From positions 109,752 through 173,751 of the forward strand of contig MNCI01009064.1 in the NCBI GenBank assembly GCA_015680685.1: DNA of 64,000 nt. Reading direction: 5' to 3'. The notes beneath the pieces are model-generated. The model ran no database searches, was not told the origin of the DNA, and saw nothing but the letters and a program-made list of their open reading frames with translations. The position numbers and the translations under genes were made by a program. Below, in pieces: positions 61,301 through 64,000 of this stretch. Origin of the DNA: Gnetum montanum. Taxonomy: Eukaryota; Streptophyta; Gnetopsida; Gnetales; Gnetaceae. Positions within the stretch are counted from its first letter, which is position 1. Each line of letters opens with the position of its first letter.

Positions 61301-63963
61301 GTTAAATTAGTTTAAGTTGTTGATAATATAGAATGATTAAAATCATGTTCACCTTAGAACTAATTTTAGAAAAATTACTTCATGTTTTTCCATAAAGATT
61401 ATTTGAATTTTCAGCATACGACGTTAATTTATCTGTACTTGTCTGATTTGTTATTAAAACATTTTTTATATTTGTTCCCAATCATTTGACTTTTATTTCA
61501 GATATCATGGGAAAATTAAGGCATTGATATACGATCATTCAAAGATAATAGCTCTAAACAAAGGCAAACGTGGGGAGCATCGACTTTTCAGATTAGCAGA
61601 AAACTTGTGTATCAATCTAATTCTTTGTTTGCGTGATGTTATACCTATTAAAAAGGACATGAAGGTGAAAAACGTCTTCATTCAGATGGTCTTATTCATT
61701 CTTTCTGTATAGCGTGAAATTTGAAAGTTGCCTGATTTGTTATATAATTTGGTTTGAACAGAGCCCCACAGACTTCACAGAAACACTAAATAGAATATTG
61801 GTGATCAACCTAGCTATCACCATAAAAACACGTGGGATTGCAGAATTTGAACAAATGGTTTTACTTGGACATGTTTTTGAGCAAATATTAGCGACAACCA
61901 ATTACACCTGGTCAGAGAAAACAATGCGCTATTTTCCTCATTTGCTTCGTGAATCATTAAACAGGCGTGCTGGTGAGCCTATGAATTCCCGTTCAGATAG
62001 GAGAGGTCAAATAATTCAAGCATGGCAGCAGGTAGGGAATTTCTGGTATCAACAAATGCATAAATGTTATTTACTTCATTTTATTCAGAAACTTTTTTCT
62101 TTGTTTTAATCCATGAAATATTTTGTCCCAATGATTTACGACGTTTATAGATTCTCTGAATTTTAATCAAGAGCTCCTTAGTTTAAATCTTGTGCAGTGT
62201 TTAGACCATCTAGAAGCAGCTGCTTCGAAAAATGTCTGTTAAATTCTAAGGCTGTTAGTTCTCACCTCTCCTGCACCAACCCCAGATATATGAGAAAAAA
62301 ATGTTTAAGAACCTTTCCCTTCAGTCTCACATCTGGCTTAAAATTAAAATAGATAAAGCTTTAGCTCTTTATTTATACTGTTTGAATGTGAACTGGCATG
62401 TGGGCATTCAATATCAATTTTCTAGATTTTTAGTTTGGATCATAGTATGATAATATGCTGTTTCTGATAATTGAATATACTGTTTTGATGGTCCTTAATA
62501 TTCAGAGCTTAAAGTACTGTCATTTTTTTTACAGGCAGAAACCACAGTTCTGAATCAATGCAAGAATTTGCTCTCTCTTTCAGCTGACTCAAACTATTTG
62601 GCCACATATCTTAGAAACAGTTTTCCACAACATCGGCAATATCTTTGTGCTGGTGCTTGGATGCTTATGGACGGACACCCTGAGGGCATCAACTGTGCAA
62701 ATCTTGTACCTACTGGCATCTTTCAATGTTAATTTTTGTAGTTGCTTTGAATTGAAGTTATTAACGTGTGTATTTGTTTCACTCAGGGAAGAGTTCTGAA
62801 GGAACTTTCACCAGAAGAAGTTACATCAAATATATATATAATGGTCGATGTCATTCTCCACCATATACAGTTACAGTTGCAACGTGGGCATATTATGCAG
62901 GTTATTTTTCTATATTTCATCATTGAATATCTTCTCCTTGTGTTTTAAATGAGTTCTTTTTCATCAAAACCATATTAGGTAAACATTATGAGTTTTCTTT
63001 CTTCATTTTGTCAATCAATGGTTAAATCCTGGTTACCACAAATCTATCATGTCTCTACTAAACTACTACATATAATGTTTTCTCTGGTCATTCTCATTGA
63101 TTATATCAGACTTGGAGGAAGAAACTGCTTTAGATAAGTGCCACTGGTGTCCTTTATCATACATTGCAGAAACAATTTATCTGAGTCACGTTCATGCTCT
63201 CTGTGCCAAACCTTCAACAAATATACATTGACACATTTGGTTTTTGTTTTAGCCTTTCTTGTCACCCCTATCCTCTCTAAGGTTCTTGGCTTTGTCCTAT
63301 TTTTTGTTTTTGATATTTCTTAGCTGCTCAACATTTTGCTTTACCTAACAATATAGGCTTTCTTATTGTTTGGTTAAACTTCCGTACGGTTTTACTGGAA
63401 TTCTACAATTAGATAGAACTCCATTAGCTTGTCCAAGTTTTTTTATAAATAATTAATTCTGTTTGTAAGTCAGTTACATCCTCTATTTCATCTTTTCACA
63501 TGATTGACTGCATACAACAGCAATTACTTATTCTCATCTATTGCTTGATTTTAAACACTGTATTCTCTATAGGTATGGGATCCCTTAACTTGTAATCCAT
63601 GAATTTTGGTTTACTTGTATCCTTAATATTTTTGGTTCTAGTGTGTTTCTCAATAATTTTATCTTAGGGGTGAGTGGTACCTTACAGTTGTGTTTTCATG
63701 TTCATAGGTAAGTAACTTCTGTATACTGGCTAGTTAAATACTGAAGATTTATGTTGTCGTCATTAACTGTTATATTTCCTCCAAATTATCTTTTGCTCAA
63801 AATGGAAATATAATTTTTTCTGTATATATAACTTCAGGATCTGCTGCTAAATGCTAGTATACGCTTGGCATTGTTGTTATGGACACATGAACTATTACCA
63901 TTTGATATTGTACTCTTGGCCCTCATCGACAGAGATGACGACTCAGCTGCTCTGCGCCTTGTG
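10270..63963 (+). CDS. MED23: Mediator subunit 23, 15 exons seen, 3' end outside window
   Basis: MED23 is a tail-module subunit of Mediator, the nuclear complex linking gene-specific activators to RNA polymerase II. Fifteen exons (10270-10362, 10483-10526, 13686-13785, 13934-14908, 15999-16242, 45602-45858, 46018-46228, 55059-55333, 55749-55832, 61205-61296, 61502-61664, 61762-62031, 62535-62705, 62787-62900, 63838-63963) give about 1073 codons without a stop, and all introns are GT-AG. Family-typical stretches include DLPPRNEQFLLDF, IPFYELLHSG, PDDEALFTLVLEIHRRRD, ITIKTRGIA, TWSEKTMR and LALIDRDDD. They occur in the order known for plant MED23. The family is about 1600 residues, so roughly a third is missing to the right. 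The start at 10270 gives MDSGQ, like other plant MED23 proteins that begin near here. A serine-rich loop (about residues 130-205) is the least conserved part. Confidence 0.93.
10363..10482 (+). other. MED23: MED23 intron 1
   Basis: A 120-bp intron with an (AT)n microsatellite close behind its donor (about 10369-10387). Confidence 0.8.
10483..10526 (+). CDS. MED23: MED23 exon 2
   Basis: A 44-bp exon encoding RSTLNKPDDEGREI plus two bases. Its acceptor is TTCACTTGCAG and its donor GTAAGA. It was too short for ORF calling but continues the LYLGR block of the family in frame. Confidence 0.8.
11375..11660 (+). repeat. SINE family 1 copy with internal triplication
   Basis: A tRNA-like head (TAGCCTAGTGGTAAGG as A box, CACAGGTTTGAA as B box, CCTGG/CCAGG anticodon-like stem) is followed by a tail with GATCCAAGGGGTCT-GGACATAA and GTTTGAGTTT. 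That tail recurs in the copies at 49230, 55400 and 58500. Between head and tail a roughly 43-bp unit is repeated three times. Confidence 0.65.
11430..11562 (+). repeat. three tandem copies of a 43-bp unit
   Basis: Unit: an A-rich stretch, then TTTACCAGGCAGCATTGAGTTAT. Copies 1 and 2 are near identical; copy 3 has ACGAGGCAGC and a longer A run. The A-rich start suggests slippage or repeated priming at the SINE. Confidence 0.85.
12505..12640 (-). repeat. SINE family 3 copy
   Basis: Read on the minus strand: B box-like GGGTTCAAACCTAGG, then GAATGAGCATTGAGCCTCTG. Related pieces lie at 45050-45200 (GACCTAGGTTTGAACCTAGG and GGATGAGTATTGAGCATC) and 29290-29345. Confidence 0.5.
12717..13010 (-). mobile_element. 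LINE A2, 3' fragment
   Basis: On the minus strand it matches the 3' end of LINE A4: the C-terminal EWR-containing coding tail, then AACCCCATTTTGTTGGAGCAAGG, then an ATC-type tail (12717-12745). It is 5'-truncated, as is usual for LINEs. Confidence 0.75.
13686..13785 (+). CDS. MED23: MED23 exon 3
   Basis: Encodes FQLRKRITSFSRDLPPRNEQ and onward to QLQSQFS, one of the best conserved N-terminal blocks of plant MED23. The acceptor that keeps the frame is TTTAATAAG at 13685. A nearby CAG at 13692 would shift the frame. The donor is GTATGT. Confidence 0.85.
13786..13933 (+). other. MED23: MED23 intron 3
   Basis: A 148-bp intron, nothing else in it. Confidence 0.85.
13934..14908 (+). CDS. MED23: MED23 exon 4
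   Basis: The largest exon (325 codons). After a helical start (DQEQLCHATESVLLSLIVQC) comes a serine/asparagine-rich loop, then conserved LRQLVCKVVLIGLEQELKP, IPFYELLHSG, NVPDDEALFTLVLEIHRRRD and MLDQHLHCP, and it ends VLGEPLYGE. Donor GTAGAA, phase 0 at both ends. Confidence 0.95.
14909..15998 (+). other. MED23: MED23 intron 4, 1.1 kb
   Basis: Contains a small LINE 3' fragment (15522-15690), one undetermined base (15571) and an 84-codon open frame (15187-15441) that resembles no known family. Confidence 0.8.
15522..15690 (-). mobile_element. short LINE B-type 3' end
   Basis: It begins on the plus strand with T9 followed by GAGAGAATGTTTGGGATTGTATTAC. This resembles the start of B3 at 21609 (T12, AGAGAATGTCGGGAATATATTAC). 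It is read as the poly(A) end of a strongly 5'-truncated minus-strand LINE. Confidence 0.5.
15999..16242 (+). CDS. MED23: MED23 exon 5
   Basis: Encodes EIVNTIQKGSMDWERALRC through VLFVAPCYR to MICEATIDRIMELMQ. The acceptor is TTTTCCTCAG and the donor GTATCT, phase 1. It precedes the 29-kb intron. Confidence 0.93.
17343..17500 (+). repeat. SINE family 2, copy 1
   Basis: AATGAGAGGTGGCTTAAGTGGTTAGC as tRNA-like head, then ATCATGTTGGCTGTATG-type text (here GTCATGTTGGCTGTATGTAT). The copy at 44750-44905 shares both blocks in the same order. Confidence 0.6.
17625..17745 (-). repeat. SINE family 1 copy, antisense
   Basis: Minus strand: ACTTATTGGTAAGGGTTGTA (A box), CTTACAAGTTATAGGTTCAA (B box). 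These match the head of the copy at 58500-58570. Confidence 0.6.
19049..19263 (+). repeat. two-copy tandem duplication, about 100-114 bp unit
   Basis: Units 19049-19162 and 19163-19263 share TTATTTTTAGCATNCTTTTTTGCTTGATATTGT and GGATATATTATTTACTCAAA. The second lacks about 12 bases. This is a local duplication with no coding content. Confidence 0.85.
19585..19700 (+). repeat. possible SINE fragment
   Basis: TTGCAAGGTGCAAGTCATGTGTTCAAGTTG resembles the anticodon-arm to B-box part of SINE family 1 heads. The A box is unclear. Confidence 0.3.
20880..21608 (-). mobile_element. LINE C, 3' part (zf-RVT region)
   Basis: On the minus strand, near 21060-20960, it reads FIHRGLLIGHCLQHIRINQA then VCPLCQRQNSFHHLF. 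This is the zinc-binding zf-RVT block found after RT in plant LINEs. It joins on to the RT part at 28631-31200 once the inserted LINE B copies are removed. Many stops. Confidence 0.7.
21609..23110 (-). mobile_element. LINE B3, 5'-truncated
   Basis: It starts on the plus strand with T12 (the poly(A) end) and interrupts LINE C. Minus-strand coding remnants include HPGLIIVLWEATKR (about 22790-22730), a glutamine-rich coiled coil (PLEVQQRVAEIEQQLKQKAE, near 22460) and a charged tail. The HPG-h-I-h-V-LW motif is shared with B1 and B2. The 5' limit is uncertain. Confidence 0.6.
22295..22790 (-). pseudogene. LINE B3 C-terminal extension, broken
   Basis: Two overlapping minus-strand frames (22778-22425 and 22492-22295) are pieces of one sequence separated by a frameshift near 22460. 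First comes the extra domain motif HPGLIIVLW, then an acidic linker (EETGGPSSLIEECLRLEL), then a coiled coil (EIEQQLKQKAEAYQ). Comparable motif-then-coil order is seen at the ends of B1 (27770-28310) and B2 (36160-35450). The function is unknown. Confidence 0.55.
24122..24790 (+). pseudogene. LINE B1 endonuclease
   Basis: It opens with ATG and MKIFSWNCWGQGT, the apurinic-type endonuclease start of plant LINEs. CDMVCL-EMKLQ follows (the LQET block, with a stop). After a frame change, the frame at 24402-24728 has IMIGDFNQRM (metal-binding GDFN) and YTWSNRRRGIDQVQSKID. SDHR follows after a stop near 24728. It would nick target DNA to prime reverse transcription. Several stops and at least one frameshift. 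Confidence 0.75.
25370..26700 (+). pseudogene. LINE B1 reverse transcriptase
   Basis: The frame at 25772-26530 (252 codons) contains KLDITKAYDLVSWAAL (RT block with the first catalytic aspartate), GLWQGDLLLSLLFIMVMDLL, ATHYADDTMIFTRAAVP (catalytic YADD) and KYLGMPIF. Upstream, 25440-25560 keeps SNKAPGLDGWPIEFF in another frame. A stop at 26528 precedes the thumb region. The same layout in LINE B2 is antisense at 38400-37180. Confidence 0.85.
26950..27850 (+). pseudogene. LINE B1 zf-RVT and extra C-terminal domain
   Basis: zf-RVT: HAVLRERGVHVEPTCPLCNS, then ETLQHFIHGC (CxxC...HxxxxC). After a gap, an extra domain not standard for LINEs follows. It reads LWSLVQRMG-EDMLWCMEGE, ERRITVVVSALVAALGVDTE, FGYPHKLVGVHFTFLKHM, INVP-FFWDSLRGRRP and HPGVIMVLWHTGTP. 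The first part aligns by eye with B2 (36600-36360), the last part with B2 (36160-36060) and B3 (22790-22730). Function unknown. Confidence 0.6.
27900..28630 (+). other. LINE B1 tail region and poly(A)
   Basis: A G-rich low-complexity stretch, then a possible coiled segment (ISENKAGLAQLIMENQQRLA, near 28150), then untranslated sequence ending in A13. Confidence 0.55.
28631..31200 (-). mobile_element. LINE C, endonuclease-RT part
   Basis: Minus-strand remnants in 5' to 3' order: endonuclease fragments (VKIQGFNVQGS-like near 31060; RPDVWLVARDF near 30800, a GDF-type block), pre-RT region (frame 30111-29827 with HRHYSSLFSSNG and SNDEALKALKQLI) and RT. The RT part (about 29180-28980) reads CPLAPYLFILFSNALGAILK and FADDTFLLIRTNLI, so both catalytic aspartates are present. 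It is cut at 28630 by LINE B1 and continues at 21608. Confidence 0.75.
29290..29345 (+). repeat. SINE family 3-like tail within LINE C
   Basis: GACCCTGCTTGGTAGGATGAGCATTGAACATG matches GACCTCGCTTGGCGGGATGAGTATTGAGCATC at about 45150. This could be shared ancestry or a short insertion. Confidence 0.4.
33340..33700. repeat. cluster of ACCAYGA(C/G)TNGTGGT palindromic words
   Basis: At least eight variants of ACCATGACTCGTGGT / ACCACGAGT are scattered at irregular spacing. Example positions are 33359-33372, 33389-33401, 33427-33452 (an 8-bp stem ACCACGAG/CTCGTGGT), 33477-33490, 33537-33550, 33607-33620 and 33668-33682. No open frame is conserved. Confidence 0.65.
34735..34877 (-). mobile_element. 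LINE A3, 3' piece (left of B2)
   Basis: Plus-strand text CTTGTCCCAACAAAATGGGG then TTCTTCAAATCATC is the antisense 3' end of LINE A. The match stops at TTCATGTC, where B2's T-run begins, and resumes near 43040. Confidence 0.75.
35130..36743 (-). pseudogene. LINE B2 extra C-terminal domain and coil
   Basis: The minus-strand frame 36743-36303 runs on from the zf-RVT tail (LWQLWRTRNYQIFW) into LVDRVGWASVLEQLRGNPDL and FRGVRIELTKATIAKYLQVP then VEGEEVVLW. Further on, about 36160-36060, NLPHYFLGVLRQRRW is followed by LGLILALWQA. Then comes a charged coil (about 35850-35600, rich in EER/MRR) and a frame (35449-35129) toward the 3' end. The FRGVRIELT part resembles a domain of other plant mobile elements (motif-level impression only). 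Confidence 0.6.
36850..38400 (-). pseudogene. LINE B2 reverse transcriptase and zf-RVT
   Basis: Minus-strand frames: 38377-38150 (QEVNCSQLVLISKLSNPSSP, HFRPIGVCNTLLQLFLKMLV), 37921-37424 (RGLRQGDPLSPYMFILVMDA, VEHYVDDTFLFTRAAVP with the catalytic YVDD), 37448-37179 (thumb: LNLASSVLQAMSRF, MHLVAWVTMARPKQARDLGL). The zinc motif MCPLCMLGEETVEHLAWQC lies near 36870. Stops and shifts separate the parts. It is clearly the same family as B1. Confidence 0.85.
39008..39730 (-). pseudogene. LINE B2 endonuclease
   Basis: It starts MKVLSWNYRGQGTPF near 39718. The frame 39660-39472 follows with VVSLQETKVQQQEF and GRARGLATLSKWAF. The frame 39289-39008 has GLVDVEIRGCEFAWCNQRKG, DKLMTKIDQVWVN and LDHWPLMCV (the SDHxP block, altered). 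It matches B4 (53891-54540) block by block. Confidence 0.75.
40404..40680 (-). pseudogene. LINE B2 ORF1 end with zinc knuckle
   Basis: Minus strand: SLAPKDLNQEVALDMPLGEE, VEYENVVVGGPVG, then CRVCGKGGHVATSYWVGC. B4 has SPKDLIKEVVLALLSREE, VEYENLLVES and CMLCGKPGHLIDAC at the same place, so this is the RNA-binding ORF1 of the LINE. The knuckle's last cysteine is displaced. Confidence 0.7.
40741..43039. other. unassigned stretch between LINE B2 and A3
   Basis: About 2.3 kb, AT-rich, with several T runs. Open frames are short and resemble nothing known. It may be the 5' end of B2, another insert, or host intron. Confidence 0.5.
43040..43640 (-). mobile_element. LINE A3, right piece
   Basis: It continues the LINE A sequence broken off at 34877: TGGTCTTCCTTTTGGTGGC follows where the undisturbed copy at 12850-12890 runs straight through. 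It ends near CTTTTGATTCCA, about 1 kb short of A4's right end. Confidence 0.75.
44750..44905 (+). repeat. SINE family 2, copy 2
   Basis: AATGAGAGGTGGCTCAAGTGGTTAG head, GAGGTTGCCAATTTCAATC B box, TCATGTTGGCTGTATG block. Same order as 17343-17500. Confidence 0.6.
45050..45200 (+). repeat. SINE family 3 copy
   Basis: TGACTCAAGTCGTAAGACCTAGGTTTGAACC (B box) then GACCTCGCTTGGCGGGATGAG. Relatives lie at 12505-12640 (antisense) and 29290-29345. Confidence 0.5.
45602..45858 (+). CDS. MED23: MED23 exon 6
   Basis: Encodes GMMLSSTS through WPQWLSFADLFFFLMKNG and TNHVTWLLTQVLRID to SDPKK. The acceptor CTCTTCAG at 45601 restores phase 1. The donor is GTTCTC, a weak match to consensus, but the join to exon 7 reproduces the family sequence without gap. 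Confidence 0.9.
45859..46017 (+). other. MED23: MED23 intron 6
   Basis: A 159-bp T-rich intron with the weak donor GTTCTC. Confidence 0.8.
46018..46228 (+). CDS. MED23: MED23 exon 7
   Basis: Encodes MEMARKFLCLHKEERSSDQ through SILLDFISSCQILLLW to KGRQIDEWWKQNSK. Acceptor TTGTCTACAG, donor GTTAGT, phase 1. Confidence 0.92.
46812..46986 (+). repeat. SINE family 1, left part(s)
   Basis: Head: GACTTGGTTGTTAAAGTGTG (A box) and TCACGGGTTCTATCC (B box). The body TATGCATTATGTAAATAATG is repeated in diverged form at about 46951-46986. It is continued at 49230 after the hAT insertion. Confidence 0.6.
47165..48860 (-). mobile_element. LINE A4, longest copy of family A
   Basis: It begins on the plus strand with ATC repeats (the tail), then antisense text for the C-terminus (near 47280 the minus strand reads NDLKKLQTNKDLAFHIDEWR). 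Next come MLFAYDIVLVD (altered FxDD, near 47960), SIGLKISKSKIEYMECNF, an RT block (HVIFIDLEKA, near 48200) and GIKLKSHTMKLWKRVI (near 48380). Stops in all frames. It lies inside hAT element 1. Confidence 0.8.
47761..47964 (-). pseudogene. LINE A4 RT palm end
   Basis: A 67-codon minus-strand frame with KMEKWKYALESIGLKISKSK and IEYMECNF, the block directly after the catalytic aspartates in this LINE clade. Frameshifts lie on both sides. Confidence 0.7.
49230..49315 (+). repeat. SINE family 1, right part
   Basis: GTAAATAATGATTGAAACTG-A-TTAGTCTAC, then AGATCCCTAGGGTCTAGGAC and AACAGTTTCAGTTT. This is the family tail, separated from its head (46812-46986) by hAT element 1. Confidence 0.7.
50838..51579. 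mobile_element. non-autonomous hAT element 2, 742 bp
   Basis: Perfect 8-bp duplications ATTTGATA lie at 50830-50837 and 51580-51587. Left end CAGTGTTACAC; right end (minus strand) CTATATTTCACAAC. Subterminal text CAAGGGGAATGCCTGCTAGACGT and, on the minus strand near the right end, ACATACCCAAACAAGTTTGG matches element 1 (GGGAATGC-TAGTAGACGT; GTATGTATCCAAACGAGTTTG) in reversed order. No transposase. Confidence 0.8.
52760..53491 (+). pseudogene. LINE B4 ORF1: DUF4283 and zinc knuckle
   Basis: Segments in shifting frames: LRLEVPRLSLEGL, HNLIGRFISSGVRPKLELVC and WVIDTWGL (DUF4283-like start), LFVFCS-ERDRVLLCGSCFF, then the frame 53081-53491 with MSWELWTPSFLKSLAMFLGE, FIRFYVWWSLSPKDLIKEVV, VEYENLLVES and the knuckle CMLCGKPGHLIDACRVKAG (CX2CX4HX4C intact, about 53338-53394). 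This is the RNA-binding protein of plant LINEs. At least two frame breaks. Confidence 0.8.
53891..54600 (+). pseudogene. LINE B4 endonuclease
   Basis: It starts MRIVTWNCRGQGTPYKC (53891), CDVVCLQETELQQWEF (catalytic glutamate kept), then a stop at 54134. The frame 54146-54451 has NFYGTHGWEKR, WLLVGDFNQRLHAWEK (GDFN kept) and CLYTWSNRRKGKDKVV. Further on LDHRLLI replaces SDHxP. The most intact endonuclease in the window, broken by two stops. Confidence 0.8.
55059..55333 (+). CDS. MED23: MED23 exon 8
   Basis: Encodes LDYMSLDEKSMGMFWVLSHT through QPACDALMGWLNSPGF and PLPMPLLSGLS to QMEEAIFTGQ. Acceptor TTTTCTGTTACAG, donor GTGCAT, phase 0. Confidence 0.93.
55334..55748 (+). other. MED23: MED23 intron 8
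   Basis: A 415-bp intron that is largely a SINE family 1 copy. Confidence 0.85.
55400..55575 (+). repeat. SINE family 1 copy
   Basis: CACTTGTTGGTTAAGGCTTGTGAC (A box), TACAAGTCACAGGGTAGGTCC (altered B box), ATGGTTGAAACTGAACTGTT, AACAGTTTCAGTTTTTT end. Tail matches 49258-49315. Confidence 0.7.
55749..55832 (+). CDS. MED23: MED23 exon 9
   Basis: Twenty-eight codons, including FVPSIALLETYVRLQLLAPH and TIFRPHYT. Acceptor TTCCTTACAG, donor GTATGT, phase 0 at both ends. Confidence 0.92.
56130..57290 (-). mobile_element. LINE A5
   Basis: (ATC)6 tail at 56134-56153, then CCTAGCCTTATTCCAATAAAATAGGGTT, parallel to A4 (47190-47215), and antisense RT remnants to about 57290 (GGTCCACCAAATAATATCTC matches A4 near 48160). 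Many stops. Confidence 0.75.
58500..58690 (+). repeat. SINE family 1, best head
   Basis: TTGCTCATTGGTAAGGCTTGTGACCTGC (A box), TACAAGTCATAGGTTCAAACCC (B box), then GATCCTTAAGGTCTTCACAT-GGACATAATAAA. Closest to a tRNA of all copies. Confidence 0.7.
59276..59906 (+). pseudogene. coiled-coil protein pseudogene
   Basis: A lysine/glutamate-rich heptad region: ELEAKFNKQTVEWKKKVESK (about 59543-59602), then after one stop VEKQQPQLLIFKNKIKKLEE and KKEAEKKLESKVSTLEHKIQ, ending PESFTIEAFLSKESKIVMSV EDLQ near 59899. The upstream part (MDKTNYDAAEKR, 59345) is in another frame. It has no introns of its own that can be seen and sits in sense orientation in MED23 intron 9, so it may be a retrocopy. The parent gene was not recognised. 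Confidence 0.5.
61205..61296 (+). CDS. MED23: MED23 exon 10
   Basis: Encodes LLQKCQSASTRTGVHLLLLE and ILNYRLIPLY plus two bases. Acceptor TTAACTTGTAG, donor GTGGGT, phase 2. Confidence 0.9.
61297..61501 (+). other. MED23: MED23 intron 10
   Basis: A 205-bp intron, nothing else in it. Confidence 0.85.
61502..61664 (+). CDS. MED23: MED23 exon 11
   Basis: Encodes YHGKIKALIYDHSKIIALNK through RGEHRLFRLAENLCINLIL to IPIKKDMK. Acceptor TTTATTTCAG, donor GTGAAA, phase 0. Confidence 0.93.
61665..61761 (+). other. MED23: MED23 intron 11
   Basis: A 97-bp intron, nothing else in it. Confidence 0.85.
61762..62031 (+). CDS. MED23: MED23 exon 12
   Basis: Encodes SPTDFTETLNRI, LAITIKTRGIAEFEQ, FEQILATTNYTWSEKTMRYF and RRGQIIQAWQQ. 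Acceptor GGTTTGAACAG, donor GTAGGG, phase 0 at both ends. A charged insert (RAGEPMNSRSDRRG) is the only poorly conserved part. Confidence 0.94.
62032..62534 (+). other. MED23: MED23 intron 12
   Basis: A 503-bp T-rich intron with no recognised element. Confidence 0.85.
62535..62705 (+). CDS. MED23: MED23 exon 13
   Basis: Fifty-seven codons: AETTVLNQCKNLLSLSAD through SFPQHRQYLCAGAWMLMDGH to NCANL. Acceptor TTTTTTTTACAG, donor GTACCT. Confidence 0.94.
62706..62786 (+). other. MED23: MED23 intron 13
   Basis: The shortest intron, 81 bp. Confidence 0.85.
62787..62900 (+). CDS. MED23: MED23 exon 14
   Basis: Thirty-eight codons: GRVLKELSPEEVTSNIYIMV, DVILHHIQLQLQRGHIMQ. Acceptor TTTCACTCAG, donor GTTATT. 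Confidence 0.94.
62901..63837 (+). other. MED23: MED23 intron 14
   Basis: A 937-bp intron. Antisense text near 63250-63500 (e.g. TCTCTAAGGTTCTTGG, TTAACTTCCGTACGG) is faintly LINE-like, but no family could be assigned. Confidence 0.8.
63838..63963 (+). CDS. MED23: MED23 exon 15 (last in window)
   Basis: Forty-two codons: DLLLNASIRLALLLWTHELL, PFDIVLLALIDRDDDSAALR, LV. Acceptor ATAACTTCAG, donor GTACAC at 63964. The rest of the gene lies beyond the window. Confidence 0.93.
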
Positions 63964-64000
63964 GTACACACTAAATTAAATGATTTTAATTTCATGTAGC

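Overview
This window looks like nuclear DNA from a seed plant with a large, transposon-rich genome. A gymnosperm (conifer-type) origin fits best, because the host exons are short, introns run up to about 29 kb, and those introns are filled with nested, decayed retroelements. The species cannot be fixed from the sequence. Apart from transposon remnants there is one host gene.

Positions 1-5379 hold the 5' part of a minus-strand Ty3/gypsy element of Athila/Tat type: one 1.85-kb LTR, a tRNA-Asp-like primer binding site, broken gag and a degenerate protease. Its pol lies beyond the left edge. It sits in a minus-strand LINE remnant (5380-7325) that is also interrupted by a solo LTR of the same family (6330-7240, target duplication CCAAA). 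Positions 7326-10060 are AT-rich spacer with small repeats.

From 10270 to the right edge runs a plus-strand gene for the Mediator tail subunit MED23. Fifteen exons were assembled by hand. They keep one open frame of about 1073 codons across fourteen GT-AG introns, so the gene appears functional. By comparison with the usual plant length of about 1600 residues, roughly the last third lies past position 64000. Intron 5 is 29.4 kb, intron 7 is 8.8 kb and intron 9 is 5.4 kb.

The introns carry several element families. LINE family A is an RT-bearing LINE with an (ATC)n tail; all five copies are antisense to MED23. LINE family B has DUF4283/zinc-knuckle, endonuclease, RT and zf-RVT regions plus an extra C-terminal domain, with copies in both orientations. 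LINE family C is one antisense element split by family B insertions. There are also at least three tRNA-derived SINE families and a two-copy non-autonomous hAT family with perfect 8-bp target duplications (46987-49229 and 50838-51579).

The most unusual observations are the conserved extra domain at the C-terminus of family B LINEs, the small hAT family, and the LTRs that carry short palindromic repeats just upstream of their TATA boxes. No CRISPR array, rRNA gene or complete tRNA gene was seen.
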